Counted from the first letter of the stretch, positions 16,943 through 26,061 are shown. The stretch: DNA of 64,000 bases from Paenibacillus_AB hodogayensis (GCF_039536325.1 NZ_BAAAYO010000006.1:62001-126000); one strand, 5' to 3'. Program-made: numbers and translations. Notes: a model not told the origin generated them from the letters alone.

Positions 16943-17719
16943 TTAACCAGTTTCGTCCAGCCGCTTGAATTCGTAGCCCTGCTGACGCGCATAGTCGATG
17001 ATGGCTCCCATCGCCCCCGCGTTGTCGGAGGAAATCGCGTGCAGCAGCAACACCGCTCCCGGGTGAAGCTGGCTTGTCACTTTATCGTAGGCGTGTTTCC
17101 AACCGTTCTGCTTCTTCACATCCCAGTCGACGTACGCCACCGACCAGAATACGTTCGTGTACCCAAGGTTACGGCTAACTGCCAGCGTGCGTTCGCTGAA
17201 TATACCGCGAGGCGGGCGCAAATAAAGCATCTCCTTCTGCCCCGTGACCACTTCGACGCGTTCCTTCACCTGTGACAGTTCTTTGGTGATCCGCTCATCG
17301 GAAATTTGCGTCATATCCGGATGGCTCCACGAATGGTTACCGATCAGATGGCCTTCATCGGCCATTCGCTTCAACAGCTCCGGCTGGCTTTCGATATAGT
17401 GGCCCGTCACGAAAAAGACCGCCGGCACCCGCTTTTCCTTCAGCACGTCCAAAATTCGCGCCGTATAGCCGTTCTCGTAGCCGTTGTCGAACGTCAAATA
17501 AAGCACCTTGCGCGAGTCGTCCTTGCGGAAAATGGCGCCATACTGGTCGATGACGGGCTTGAACCCTTCCTCGTCGATCGTAGCGGGACTGCCGTTCCTG
17601 CTTTTTTTGAAGCCAAAATGATAAGGCCGGTCGTCGGACGCGAATACGGCCGTCGTTCCGAACGCGCTCAACAGCGCGCATACCGTCGCGATGCGCAATA
17701 GTTTCGCCAGCGCTGCCAT
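16943..17719 (-). CDS. pdaA: Delta-lactam-biosynthetic polysaccharide deacetylase
   Basis: A 258-residue exported NodB-fold deacetylase that in sporulating Bacillota removes N-acetyl from N-acetylmuramic acid on the way to muramic delta-lactam in spore cortex. A signal peptide covers the first 27 residues (LLRIATVCALLSAFGTTAVFA). The PdaA-specific catalytic motif YLTFDNGYENGYT replaces the usual TFDDG. The zinc site HSWSHP, the RPPRG motif and the late LLHAIS motif follow. The ATG at 17719 with GGGTGGGAGAAG upstream is chosen over an upstream Met, because it puts the signal peptide at the N-terminus. The gene is divergent from a YibQ-like deacetylase gene. Confidence 0.9.
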   Translation of the reverse strand: MAALAKLLRIATVCALLSAFGTTAVFASDDRPYHFGFKKSRNGSPATIDEEGFKPVIDQYGAIFRKDDSRKVLYLTFDNGYENGYTARILDVLKEKRVPAVFFVTGHYIESQPELLKRMADEGHLIGNHSWSHPDMTQISDERITKELSQVKERVEVVTGQKEMLYLRPPRGIFSERTLAVSRNLGYTNVFWSVAYVDWDVKKQNGWKHAYDKVTSQLHPGAVLLLHAISSDNAGAMGAIIDYARQQGYEFKRLDETG

Positions 17720-17902
17720 CGATCTTCTCCCACCCTTTTTTCGGTTTTTGTCGCAGCCCTTTAAACCGGTCTGCACCCATTTTTCTTCCCTAGTATGGCG
17801 AGATGCTTTCTTTTCTACTCCTGCAAACATTTTCCTTGTTTTTCAAACGTCCCGGAGGAGAACAATAAGCGTACTTTTTATGCCAAAGGATGACAGCCTA
17901 CC

Positions 17903-18676
17903 ATGAACATGAAACGAATCGGCCTGTGTATGACCGCATTGGTTCTGCTGTTGGCAGCGCCGCAGCCAATCGGGGCGGAGAACGGTCCGGAAGCTGTCCG
18001 GGTCCGCAGAGCGGCGATCGTCATTGACGATTTTGGCAACAATATGAAGGGAACGGAAGAAATGCTGAAGGTGCCGTTTACGCTTACGGTAGCCGTCATG
18101 CCGTTCCTGCCTTCAACGAAGAAGGATGCAGAGGAAGCTCATCGCAACGGACACGACGTAATCGTCCATCTGCCGATGGAACCGCTAAAGGGCAACAAAA
18201 GCTGGCTGGGACCGGGAGCGATTACGTGCGATTTGTCCGACGAGGAAATCCGCAAACGGGTCGGAGCGGCGATTGACGAGGTGCCTTACGCCATCGGGCT
18301 TAACAACCATATGGGGTCGAAGGCGACAGTAGACGAGCGGGTCATGCGGATCGTGCTGGAAGTTTGCAAAGAGCGGCAAATGCTGTTTCTGGACAGCCAT
18401 ACGAACTACCGGAGCATTGTGGGGAAACTGGCGCGGGAAATCGGCGTACCTTGTTTGGAAAACCATATTTTTCTGGACGATATCAAGACGAAGCTGCACG
18501 TATTGAATCAGGTCAAGCAGCTGCAAAAACATTTGTCCGAGCACGATACTTGCATCGCGATCGGTCATGTCGGGGGCGGCGGCAAAAATACGGCAGAGGT
18601 CGTCGCTCAGCTGCCGCGTACGCTCACCGGCGTGGAGCTTGTCGGCATCTCGAAGCTCGCCGCGGAAGTCCGTTAA
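17903..18676 (+). CDS. Divergent polysaccharide deacetylase (YibQ/DUF610 type)
   Basis: A 257-residue protein with a signal peptide (ALVLLLAAPQPIGA). The fold is the divergent polysaccharide deacetylase (Polysacc_deac_2) type: AAIVIDDFGNN near 38, VAVMPFLPSTKKDAEEA, DVIVHLPMEP, IGLNNHMGSKAT, and FLDSHTNY, with IGHVGGGG near the end. Asp-Asp in IDDFG and the His pairs are the conserved metal-type positions. The exact substrate is unknown; an envelope or cortex glycan role is suggested by its divergence from pdaA. A strong terminator follows. Confidence 0.85.
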   Translation: MNMKRIGLCMTALVLLLAAPQPIGAENGPEAVRVRRAAIVIDDFGNNMKGTEEMLKVPFTLTVAVMPFLPSTKKDAEEAHRNGHDVIVHLPMEPLKGNKSWLGPGAITCDLSDEEIRKRVGAAIDEVPYAIGLNNHMGSKATVDERVMRIVLEVCKERQMLFLDSHTNYRSIVGKLAREIGVPCLENHIFLDDIKTKLHVLNQVKQLQKHLSEHDTCIAIGHVGGGGKNTAEVVAQLPRTLTGVELVGISKLAAEVR

Positions 18677-18693
18677 TCATGTCTAACCACATG

Positions 18694-18734
18694 GGAGGTA
18701 CGAAGCGCGTGAAGCAGCTTCCGTACCTCCTCTT
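18694..18734 (+). terminator. Intrinsic terminator after the YibQ-like gene
   Basis: GGAGGTACG and CGTACCTCC form a nine-base stem extended by AAG/CTT; TCTTT follows on the plus strand. Confidence 0.7.
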
Positions 18735-18867
18735 TGCCGTACGCAGCAGCACCCGGCGCGGCAAATCGTACAACTATTCCGCAGCTTGGGTCAGCTTCTA
18801 ATAACGCTCTTGTTCGATCAGAACGGGATGCTCTCCACGCCGGTTACAAGCTTGAAGATCCCTCTGG

Positions 18868-20655
18868 CTAGGCGTCGGACGGTTGAGCTTCTTGCGATTG
18901 CCCCGTCTTCTTGGACGACACCTTCCATTCCGCCGTCTCCTGCTGAAGCCGCCAAAGCCGCGCGTACAGCCCGTTCAGAGCCAGCAGCTCGTCGTGACGG
19001 CCCTGCTCCTCCACCCGGCCTTCGTTCAACACGATAATCCGCTCGGCGCTGCGGATCGTTTTCAACCGATGGGCGATTACGATGACCGTGCGACCTTGAA
19101 TCAGTTCGTCGATGGCGCGCTGAATGTCCAGCTCGTTCTCCGGATCGAGCGAAGCGGTCGCTTCGTCGAGCAGCACGATTGGGGCGTTCTTCAGCATGGC
19201 CCGGGCGATGCTGATCCGCTGCTTCTCGCCCCCGGACAGCGTGCTCCCGCCTTCGCCGACAGGCGTATCGTAACCTTGCGGCAGCCTCATGATAAAGTCG
19301 TGGCAGCGCGCCGCTTTCGCCGCAGCTTCGATCTCCTCGCGCGTAGCGTCTGCTTTACCGAAGCGGATGTTGTTCTCGATCGTATCCTGGAACAAATAGA
19401 CGTCTTGGAACACCATGGACACTTTGCGCAGCAGCGCCTCGGGCTCCAGCCCGCGCACGTCTGTCCCGCCCAGCAGCACCTGGCCGCCTTCCGCGTCGTA
19501 GAAACGCGCGGCGAGCCGCAGCACCGTGCTCTTGCCGCTTCCCGACGGGCCGACCAGCGCGGTCAAGGAGCCTGCCGGCATACGGATGCTGACATCGTGC
19601 AGCACAGGCCGCCCGGCGTAACCGAACGTCACGTTCCGCAGCTCCACGTCGTGCCCTCCGGACGGAATGCCTTCCCCGGACATGACCGGCTCTTGCAGCA
19701 GCCGGACGATCCGTTCTCCGGCTTGCTCGTGGTAACGGAACTCGGCATAGTTGACCAGAGCCGTCGTCAGCGGATCGAACACGCGGGTACCGATAAGCAG
19801 GAACACGACCAGCGTGATGACGTCAAGCGTACCGCCAAGCAGCAGATTGATTCCGACGATGATTATAATCGTCAACCCCGACCGGATCAGCGCCACGGCG
19901 CTCAGCACGATCGGTCCCATCAGCCCCTCGATGCGGATGCTTCGCCTCATCAATTCCTTGAAAGCCTGCTCCAGACGGACGAAGCGGGTACCGGTCAAAT
20001 GGTACGCTTTAATGACGCGGATGCCGTTCAAATACTCCTGCAGCCGATTCGCGGCGTCGATCTTGGCGCGCATATGGCGCTCCCCCAGCTTGCGCTGAAT
20101 GCCCGATGTGGCGAGTACAATGGCGATCGCCGCCGGAAAGGCGACAAACATGGCTACCGCCATCCGCCAGTCGAGGAAGACAAGTCCGGCAAAAGCGAGG
20201 AAAGGCAGCAGCAGCGCGCCGATCATTTGCGGGAACAAATGGGAGATACCATGCTCCACCATCGTAAAATCGCCCATCATCATATTGGCCAGATCGCCGG
20301 GATCGCGCTTGTTGAGAAAACCGAGCGGCAGCTTGCGTAAATGCTCCGCCAAATGCGCTCTCCCTTCCGCCGCCGTGCCGTAAGCGCCGCGAAACTGCGA
20401 ACGGTAGGCGGGAATTTCGCACATATAGACGACCGCCATCGCCGCAATCAGTCCGCCGCACAGCCACCACAGGCCAGTCGTGTTTAGCGCTGCCCCGGGA
20501 TGAACGAAAGGCTCGAAGATCAACCTCGCCGCGGCGACAAGCAGGGCGAAGGGCAAAATGCCGGCGAGATTGGAGACGATCGTATACAGCACCGGCTTTA
20601 TGAGCTTGCGCGGCTTGCCGGCGGTAATGTTGCTCATCATGTTCATCATGCTCAT
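18868..20655 (-). CDS. Exporter-fold ABC transporter subunit 2 (fused TM-ATPase)
   Basis: A 595-residue half-transporter. About six membrane helices fill residues 15-320 and the ATPase the rest: Walker A GPSGSGKST, Q-loop VFQDVYLF, signature LSGGEKQ, Walker B VLLDEATASLD and H-loop IAHR. All catalytic positions look intact. The start ATG at 20655 overlaps the stop of subunit 1 by four bases (ATGA) and has AGGAGGGG upstream, so the two chains are made together as a heterodimer. In iron loci such pairs (YbtP/YbtQ, IrtA/IrtB type) import ferri-siderophore despite the exporter fold; export of a siderophore is the alternative. Confidence 0.88.
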   Translation of the reverse strand: MSMMNMMSNITAGKPRKLIKPVLYTIVSNLAGILPFALLVAAARLIFEPFVHPGAALNTTGLWWLCGGLIAAMAVVYMCEIPAYRSQFRGAYGTAAEGRAHLAEHLRKLPLGFLNKRDPGDLANMMMGDFTMVEHGISHLFPQMIGALLLPFLAFAGLVFLDWRMAVAMFVAFPAAIAIVLATSGIQRKLGERHMRAKIDAANRLQEYLNGIRVIKAYHLTGTRFVRLEQAFKELMRRSIRIEGLMGPIVLSAVALIRSGLTIIIIVGINLLLGGTLDVITLVVFLLIGTRVFDPLTTALVNYAEFRYHEQAGERIVRLLQEPVMSGEGIPSGGHDVELRNVTFGYAGRPVLHDVSIRMPAGSLTALVGPSGSGKSTVLRLAARFYDAEGGQVLLGGTDVRGLEPEALLRKVSMVFQDVYLFQDTIENNIRFGKADATREEIEAAAKAARCHDFIMRLPQGYDTPVGEGGSTLSGGEKQRISIARAMLKNAPIVLLDEATASLDPENELDIQRAIDELIQGRTVIVIAHRLKTIRSAERIIVLNEGRVEEQGRHDELLALNGLYARLWRLQQETAEWKVSSKKTGQSQEAQPSDA

Positions 20656-22469
20656 ACTCGCACCCCTCCTGTCCCCAGCTTCCATTGCCCCGCGTCGGCG
20701 TAAGCGTTCCACATCCGCGCATACAGCCCGTTCTCCCGAAGCAGACCGTCGTGGGTACCCTGCTCGCGCAGGCGTCCTTCTTCCAGGACGACGATCCGGT
20801 CCGCGTCGCGGATGGACGACAACCGGTGCGCGATGATGATAACCGTTTTGCGGCTCATCAGCGCTTTGAGCGCCTGCTGCATTTCGTGCTCGTTCTCCGG
20901 ATCGGCGAAGGCGGTCGCTTCGTCCAGCACCAGTATCGGGGCGTTTTTCAAAATCGCCCGCGCTACGGCAATGCGCTGCTCTTCGCCGCCGGACAAGTAC
21001 ACGCCGCCTTCGCCGATAAGCGTATCATACCCTTGCGGCAGATTGAGGATAAAATCGTGGCAGCGTGCCGCTTTCGCCGCAGCGTACACGTCCTCCGGAA
21101 CAGCGTCGGGACAGCCGACCGAAATATTGTTGTACAGCGTATCGTAGAAGAGGAACGTATCCTGAAACACGAAAGCGACAGTGCGCATCAGCTCCGCGGA
21201 CGGGATGTCGCGCACGTCTACGCCGCCGATGCGGATTTGCCCGCTATCTACGTCCCAGAAGCGCGGAACCAAGTTGGCAATCGTCGACTTGCCGGAGCCG
21301 GACGGACCCACCAGTGCGGTTACGGTCCCTTGCAAGGCCGTAAACGTTACCGAAGACAGCGCCTCCCGGCGCGCAGCCATGTCAGCTTGACCGTAAGCGA
21401 ACGATACGTTCTCGAACGCCACGTCGTAACGGCTCGGCAGCTTGGGCTGCTGCGGCTCGGGGATCGGCTGTTCGGCAAAGATCCGGTCGAACCGGGCGAC
21501 GCCCTCGTTAATATCCCGGAGCGCGGAGGACAAAAACAAAATTTTGAACATCGGCGCCGACACGCCCGGAGCCATCACCAGAAAAAACAGCAGCTTAGCG
21601 GAGAAAGCCGTGCTTCCCGGATTCCGGTCTAGCAGAAACACCCCGACGGGAAGCACGAACGCCGCAAACGAGCCGATAAGCACCTTGAACAGCAAATATC
21701 CATTCTGGAACCGGTCCGTATGCTGAACGCAGTAATCGCGGTAAGCGATCATATCGGCGTGAAATTTGCGGAACGAGCGCACCGTCTGTCCGAACACCTT
21801 CACGGCAGGCATGCCCCTCACGTATTGCACGGCCGAGCCGCTCATCCGTTCCAGCGAATCGTGATACCGCTGCATGTTGCGCTTCGCCTCCTCGCCGCTC
21901 ATTAATGCGGCCTGTACAGCAAAGCCGGCGATGATCGGTACGAGACAGGCGAGCCCCATCCATACGTTCAAATAAAGCATGACGGAAATCATGACAACCG
22001 TCGTCACCGCCACATGAACCAAGTCCGGCAGCTGGTGGGCGACGAACGTCTCCACCTTCTCGACGTTTTGCTCCAGCGTTTTCTTGATCGCCCCCGTGGA
22101 CGTGCCGTTCAGCCAGCCGAGCGGTAGTCCGCCGATATGCTCGGAAAGCTTGACGCGCAGTCCGTACAAAATACGAAAAGCGGCCGCATGCGAAGCCATC
22201 CCGCCCGCATACAAGGCAACAAAGCCGCCGAGAAGCCCGAGCAGGGCGATGACGCCCGAGCGGATCATCAGCCCTTTGTCAGCCGAGGCCGGATCGGTCG
22301 CATGCTCGAGCAGCTCCTTCAGGACGACATATACTGCCGCATAAGGAACGAGCATGCAGACCGCGCTGACTGACGACAAGACGCAGGCGACGATAAGCAG
22401 CCCTTTTTTCTCTCCCGCTATTTCCAAAAGCCGGGCGAAGCCGGATTTGGGTTTCCGTCTATGATTCAA
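20652..22469 (-). CDS. Exporter-fold ABC transporter subunit 1 (fused TM-ATPase)
   Basis: A 605-residue half-transporter: membrane domain up to about residue 320, then the ATPase with Walker A GPSGSGKST, VFQDTFLFYD, signature LSGGEEQ, Walker B LVLDEATAFADPENE and IIAHR. The D-loop AFADPE in place of SALDPE is typical of YbtP-like siderophore subunits. The likely start is TTG at 22469, with GAGGAGGG six bases upstream. It is the first gene of the two-gene operon. A direct-repeat activator site lies 71-101 bases upstream; no convincing Fur box is seen. Confidence 0.88.
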   Translation of the reverse strand: MNHRRKPKSGFARLLEIAGEKKGLLIVACVLSSVSAVCMLVPYAAVYVVLKELLEHATDPASADKGLMIRSGVIALLGLLGGFVALYAGGMASHAAAFRILYGLRVKLSEHIGGLPLGWLNGTSTGAIKKTLEQNVEKVETFVAHQLPDLVHVAVTTVVMISVMLYLNVWMGLACLVPIIAGFAVQAALMSGEEAKRNMQRYHDSLERMSGSAVQYVRGMPAVKVFGQTVRSFRKFHADMIAYRDYCVQHTDRFQNGYLLFKVLIGSFAAFVLPVGVFLLDRNPGSTAFSAKLLFFLVMAPGVSAPMFKILFLSSALRDINEGVARFDRIFAEQPIPEPQQPKLPSRYDVAFENVSFAYGQADMAARREALSSVTFTALQGTVTALVGPSGSGKSTIANLVPRFWDVDSGQIRIGGVDVRDIPSAELMRTVAFVFQDTFLFYDTLYNNISVGCPDAVPEDVYAAAKAARCHDFILNLPQGYDTLIGEGGVYLSGGEEQRIAVARAILKNAPILVLDEATAFADPENEHEMQQALKALMSRKTVIIIAHRLSSIRDADRIVVLEEGRLREQGTHDGLLRENGLYARMWNAYADAGQWKLGTGGVRV

Positions 22470-22539
22470 ATCGTATCCCTCCTCAAGTGTCTCCTTGAGA
22501 AAGGTTATCACCATTTGGACGCGTTTGTCCCCCCGCAGA

Positions 22540-22570
22540 CGGATAAAAACTGCGGTTGTACGGATTTTTT
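22540..22570 (-). promoter_or_regulatory. Probable AraC/PchR-type activator site B
   Basis: CAGACGGATAAAAA and GTTGTACGGATTTTTT are direct repeats with the CGGAT cores 21 bases apart (22540 and 22561), upstream of the ABC operon. Confidence 0.6.
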
Positions 22571-22594
22571 AACATCGAACTTTGCCAAACAAAG

Positions 22595-22624
22595 AAAAAA
22601 AGCCGTTCGGGGGAAGAACGACTT
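22595..22624 (-). terminator. Intrinsic terminator after ypdA
   Basis: AAGTCGTTC and GAACGGCTT form a stem with one mismatch and run into TTTTTT on the minus strand. Confidence 0.75.
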
Positions 22625-22712
22625 CATCTTACAGGGTGAGGAAGCTATGAGTTTACGAGAGCTTCATGGAAGTGCAGCTACGCAGAAGGCGGCGCCTTTC
22701 GACGGCCTGCGA

Positions 22713-23726
22713 TCAAGCGATTGTGCCGCTTCCCCCGCTTCGGACCAGTCCGGCTGCTTGTCTTCTCGCGGCAATCGCCTCCGCGATCGCCGGCCCGTGC
22801 AGCCGGCCGTCGTCGATAAACACCGTATTCGTAATGCCTGCCGTCACCACGCCCGCTACATAGACGCCCGGCGCGTCCGTCTCGTAGGTGAACGGGTCGA
22901 ACCTCGGTGACTTCGTCTCCTCGTCGATGCCGATGTCCAGCCGCCGCAGGAGAGCGATATCCGGCTGGTAGCCGATCAGCGAGAATACGAAATCGTTCGG
23001 CACTTCCACCTCGCCCTCCTCCGTAAGGAGACGCACATAGTCCTCCTCAATGCGAAGCACGTGCGATTGGGGATAGAAACGAATGCGCTGCTTCTCGATC
23101 ATATTGCGGATATCGAGCATCAAGGTCGGCTTGATGCCCTTCAATACCGTATCGCCGCGATGAACGAGCGTTACGTCCGCACCGTTGCGATACAGATCGA
23201 TCGCGGCCTCGACGGCGGAATTTTTGCCCCCGACGACCAGCACCCGCATGCCTGCATACGAATGGCCCTCGGTATAGTAGTGGCGCACCTTGGGCAATTG
23301 CTCCCCGGGCGCTTCGATGAGCCGCGGCTGATCGTACGTCCCGGTGGCGATGACGACTTCGTCCGCCTCGAACGATACGTCCCGGCCATGCTGGTCGGCC
23401 GCCCGCACCTCAAAGCCGCCACCCGTACGGACGACGTCCGTTACCCGGTGAAACGTGCGGATAGCAATTCCGAGTCTCGCCGTCAGCAAGCGGTAATACC
23501 GCATCACTTCGTTGCGGGTCGGGCGCTCCTCCTCGGACAGAAACGGCACCCCGCCGATTTCCAGCCGGTCGCTTGTACTGTACAGCCGCATATTCGCCGG
23601 AAACGCCGCAATCGAGTTGACGATGCCGCCTTTCTCCAGCACGAGGCATGCGATGCCCCGTTCCTGCAGCGATGCCGCAACGGAAAGGCCGCAAGGCCCT
23701 CCGCCTATTACGATGACTTGTCCCAT
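22713..23726 (-). CDS. ypdA: YpdA-family bacillithiol disulfide reductase
   Basis: A 337-residue NADPH-dependent flavoprotein thought to reduce oxidised bacillithiol. The FAD site reads IVIGGGPCGLSVAASL and carries the family-specific cysteine right after GGGP. The NADPH site is VLVVGGKNSAVEAAIDLYRNG. The C-terminal FAD motif is GVYVAGVVT with the extension IDDGRLHGPAIAEAI. It is cytosolic. The ribosome site is weak (AAGGCGG well upstream). It lies just upstream of the ABC operon but has its own terminator, so the iron link is only positional. Confidence 0.85.
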   Translation of the reverse strand: MGQVIVIGGGPCGLSVAASLQERGIACLVLEKGGIVNSIAAFPANMRLYSTSDRLEIGGVPFLSEEERPTRNEVMRYYRLLTARLGIAIRTFHRVTDVVRTGGGFEVRAADQHGRDVSFEADEVVIATGTYDQPRLIEAPGEQLPKVRHYYTEGHSYAGMRVLVVGGKNSAVEAAIDLYRNGADVTLVHRGDTVLKGIKPTLMLDIRNMIEKQRIRFYPQSHVLRIEEDYVRLLTEEGEVEVPNDFVFSLIGYQPDIALLRRLDIGIDEETKSPRFDPFTYETDAPGVYVAGVVTAGITNTVFIDDGRLHGPAIAEAIAARRQAAGLVRSGGSGTIA

Positions 23727-23907
23727 GCTGTTCGTGCCGCCTTATCAATGGATTGGACACGGCCGATTGCCGGCCTGTGCCACGTTCACATTATAATGTA
23801 GCACTTGCCGTCGCAACTGTAAAGGCGGAGCCCTGCGGGAAACAAGGGAATCGCTCTGGAAACCGGCTGCAAATCGGGCTTGACTCCGTACTCCTCCAAT
23901 CGGTGCG

Positions 23908-24894
23908 CTACCGCTTCGCTTTCCCGGCGATATCCTTGGCAAGCTGCTCCAGCAGCGCTTTTTTGCCGAGTGCGGTGAACGCTTCGTTGTAATTTTGGAC
24001 GGTGGTCAGCTTGTAGACGTTGCCCGCCTTGACCGCCTTGAGACCGCTCCACACCTTGCTCTGCTGAAGCACATTCTGCTCGCTGTCGGCCATCAGCACG
24101 ATATGATCCGGATCGAGCTCCGACAGTCCCTCGAGACTCGTCACCTTGCCGCCCCATTTGTCCGGCTCCGGCGTCCCCGGCGCCTTCGGCAGCTTCAGAT
24201 CGCCGAAGACCATGCCAGCTACGCCCGTCGTCGCATAAATGCGGATTTCCTTGGCCGTCGCCTCGATCACGGCGAAATTGCCGTTATGCGTCGCGGCGGC
24301 GAGCGTTTTCCCGAGCTCCGACGCCCGTTCATCGTACTGTTTCAGCCAAGCTTCCATCTCCGGCTTCTTGCCGAGCGTATCCGCCACGAAAGCGAACCGC
24401 TCGCGGAAGGCGTTAAAATCGTAAGGCACCATGACCGTCGGTGCGATTTTGGACAGCTGCTCGTAGAGCTTTTCCTGACGCGGTCCGGCCAAAATCAGGT
24501 CGGGATTGGCGGAGACGAGCTGCTCGATGTTGACTTCGGAGGCGTACCAGCCTGTGTTGATCGTGCCCGCCGGCAGCTTCTGCTTCAAAATCGGCGTGAA
24601 CGCGGAGGCGTTGGCCATATCCGTGTTGCCGCTGGCGATCGGCGTGAAGCCGAGCGTCAGCAGCTCCTCCGTGGAGCCGGAAATATCGGCGATCCGCTGC
24701 GGTTTCACCGGGATCCGCACCTCGCCTTGCGCAACTTTGATGGTGCGGAACTCCGGCTCGCTCGCCACAGCCTTCGAGCCGACGGATGCACTCGCATCGC
24801 CGCCGACCCGGTCCGTCTCCCCGCAGCCGAACAGCAGCAGCGGCACGAGCGCGGCGCCAAGCCAAACAAGCGTCTTTCTGATCAATCGGTTCAT
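23908..24894 (-). CDS. Iron-siderophore-binding lipoprotein 2
   Basis: A 328-residue FhuD/BtuF-fold binding protein. The lipoprotein signal (LVWLGAALVPLLLFGCGET) gives a clear lipobox LFGC. Family stretches include VRIPVKPQRIADIS near residue 65, GWYASEVNIEQLVSANPDLILAG and LDPDHIVLMADSEQN. The ATG at 24894 has GGGAGG eight bases upstream. A Fur box and a direct-repeat activator site precede it, in the same order and almost the same spacing as for binding protein 1. Two such proteins suggest two siderophores or alternative iron forms. Confidence 0.88.
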   Translation of the reverse strand: MNRLIRKTLVWLGAALVPLLLFGCGETDRVGGDASASVGSKAVASEPEFRTIKVAQGEVRIPVKPQRIADISGSTEELLTLGFTPIASGNTDMANASAFTPILKQKLPAGTINTGWYASEVNIEQLVSANPDLILAGPRQEKLYEQLSKIAPTVMVPYDFNAFRERFAFVADTLGKKPEMEAWLKQYDERASELGKTLAAATHNGNFAVIEATAKEIRIYATTGVAGMVFGDLKLPKAPGTPEPDKWGGKVTSLEGLSELDPDHIVLMADSEQNVLQQSKVWSGLKAVKAGNVYKLTTVQNYNEAFTALGKKALLEQLAKDIAGKAKR

Positions 24895-24916
24895 TGAAAA
24901 TCGGGACCTCCCATGA

Positions 24917-24931
24917 TGATAATAATTCTCA
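24917..24931 (-). promoter_or_regulatory. Fur box upstream of siderophore-binding protein 2
   Basis: TGATAATAATTCTCA, a perfect 7-1-7 Fur site, lies 23-37 bases before the start. Confidence 0.85.
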
Positions 24932-24982
24932 ACAAGACAATCCCGATTATACGCATGAGAAGACCGGACCACTACCGGGGCG

Positions 24983-25013
24983 CGGAGAAAATGACGGTTG
25001 TGCGGATTTTTTC
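24983..25013 (-). promoter_or_regulatory. Probable AraC/PchR-type activator site C
   Basis: CGGAGAAAA and CGGTTGTGCGGATTTTTT are repeated, with CGGA cores 20 bases apart (24983 and 25003), beyond the Fur box and 89-119 bases upstream of binding-protein gene 2. Confidence 0.6.
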
Positions 25014-25030
25014 TGAAAAGAGAATTCCCC

Positions 25031-26029
25031 TTACCGGTTATCCCGCCGTATATCCGACGGGCGAATGCCGAACTGCTTCCGGAACGTTTCAGCAAAATGG
25101 CTGAAATTCGCATAGCCGACCATGACCGAAGCCTGGCTGACGCTGATCTCCCCCGTTTGCAGCAGACTCCACGCTTTCTCCAACCGTCTGTCCCGCAGGT
25201 AGGCGAATACACTTTTGCCATACTGTTCCTTGAAGCCGATCTTGAGCTTGTAATCGTTCAGGCCGACGAGACGTGACAGCTCGAGCAGCGAAGGGGGGGC
25301 TTCCATCCGGCCGAGCAGCAGCTCCTCCGCCTCCCTCACCTTCTCGCGGTCGCTGCGGGACAAACCCGATGCCGGAGAACCGCTCGGCCCCTCTCCGAAC
25401 AGAAACGTCTCGATGCTGCCGGCGAGCAGTTCCAGCGCTTTTCCCTCCAAATACATATGGCGCATGACCGACATATAGGAGCAGTCCAGCATTTGCAAAA
25501 TCAGTCTTGACGAGCGCGAATCTATGCTCTTGCGGAACATCCGGAACGGCCGCTCGCCCAGCAAGCCGGCGAACGTCGCCCCCGCGCTCGCTCTCCTAGT
25601 TGGTCCCGCCCCGCCGCCGCTCATGTACGCCTCGAATAGCGCCACCGGTACACCAATCGCTACCGTGCGGATCGGCTGCTCCGACGGATAGCGGAACGTC
25701 GCCTCGAACCCTTGCATCAGATGTAGAGAGCAGTTGCCGGGCAGCAGCTCGTGCGTCTCCCCCGACACGTCTACCTCTCCTCCGCCTTGCATGCAAAAGC
25801 TCAGCTCGACCATGGCTTCGTCGGAGCGGAACCGGCACAGCCGCTCGGCTTGAAAGCAATGATCGCTCAAGACAATCTCGATGCCGGATGGCGTCACGAG
25901 ACGACTTACCGCTCCCGCTCCAGCCGAGGACGGCACCTCCAGCCGTTCCCCCGCATTGTCCGACGGAACGCGCGAAAGCAATAAGGAATCGAAATAACGG
26001 TTATAGATTTGATGAAACGAAGTGGACAT
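25031..26029 (-). CDS. AraC-family regulator 2, PchR/Btr-like siderophore sensor
   Basis: A 332-residue regulator, paralogous to the one at 15855-16820. The sensor half contains VELSFCMQGGGEVDVSGE; the DNA-binding half has LSRLVGLNDYKLKIGFKEQYGKSVFAYLRDRRLEKA and VMVGYANFSHFAETFRKQFGIRPSDIRR. The start is the ATG at 26029 (MSTSFHQIYN); an upstream in-frame ATG would place the Fur box inside the coding region. It lies immediately upstream of binding-protein gene 2, as regulator 1 does for gene 1, so the regulator plus binding-protein unit is duplicated. Confidence 0.88.
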   Translation of the reverse strand: MSTSFHQIYNRYFDSLLLSRVPSDNAGERLEVPSSAGAGAVSRLVTPSGIEIVLSDHCFQAERLCRFRSDEAMVELSFCMQGGGEVDVSGETHELLPGNCSLHLMQGFEATFRYPSEQPIRTVAIGVPVALFEAYMSGGGAGPTRRASAGATFAGLLGERPFRMFRKSIDSRSSRLILQMLDCSYMSVMRHMYLEGKALELLAGSIETFLFGEGPSGSPASGLSRSDREKVREAEELLLGRMEAPPSLLELSRLVGLNDYKLKIGFKEQYGKSVFAYLRDRRLEKAWSLLQTGEISVSQASVMVGYANFSHFAETFRKQFGIRPSDIRRDNR

Positions 26030-26061
26030 CCGGCATACAGCCTCCTGCACAAGATCGATAA

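Noticed and set aside
20655..22469. ABC pair as a degenerate heterodimer with one inactive ATP site
   Set aside because: Walker A, signature, Walker B Glu and H-loop His are all present in both subunits. The only deviation is the AFAD D-loop, which is normal for this transporter group.
22454..22514. ATG at 22514 as start of ABC subunit 1
   Set aside because: The TTG at 22469 has a strong GAGGAGGG at the right distance, and the extra residues would lie ahead of that ribosome site.
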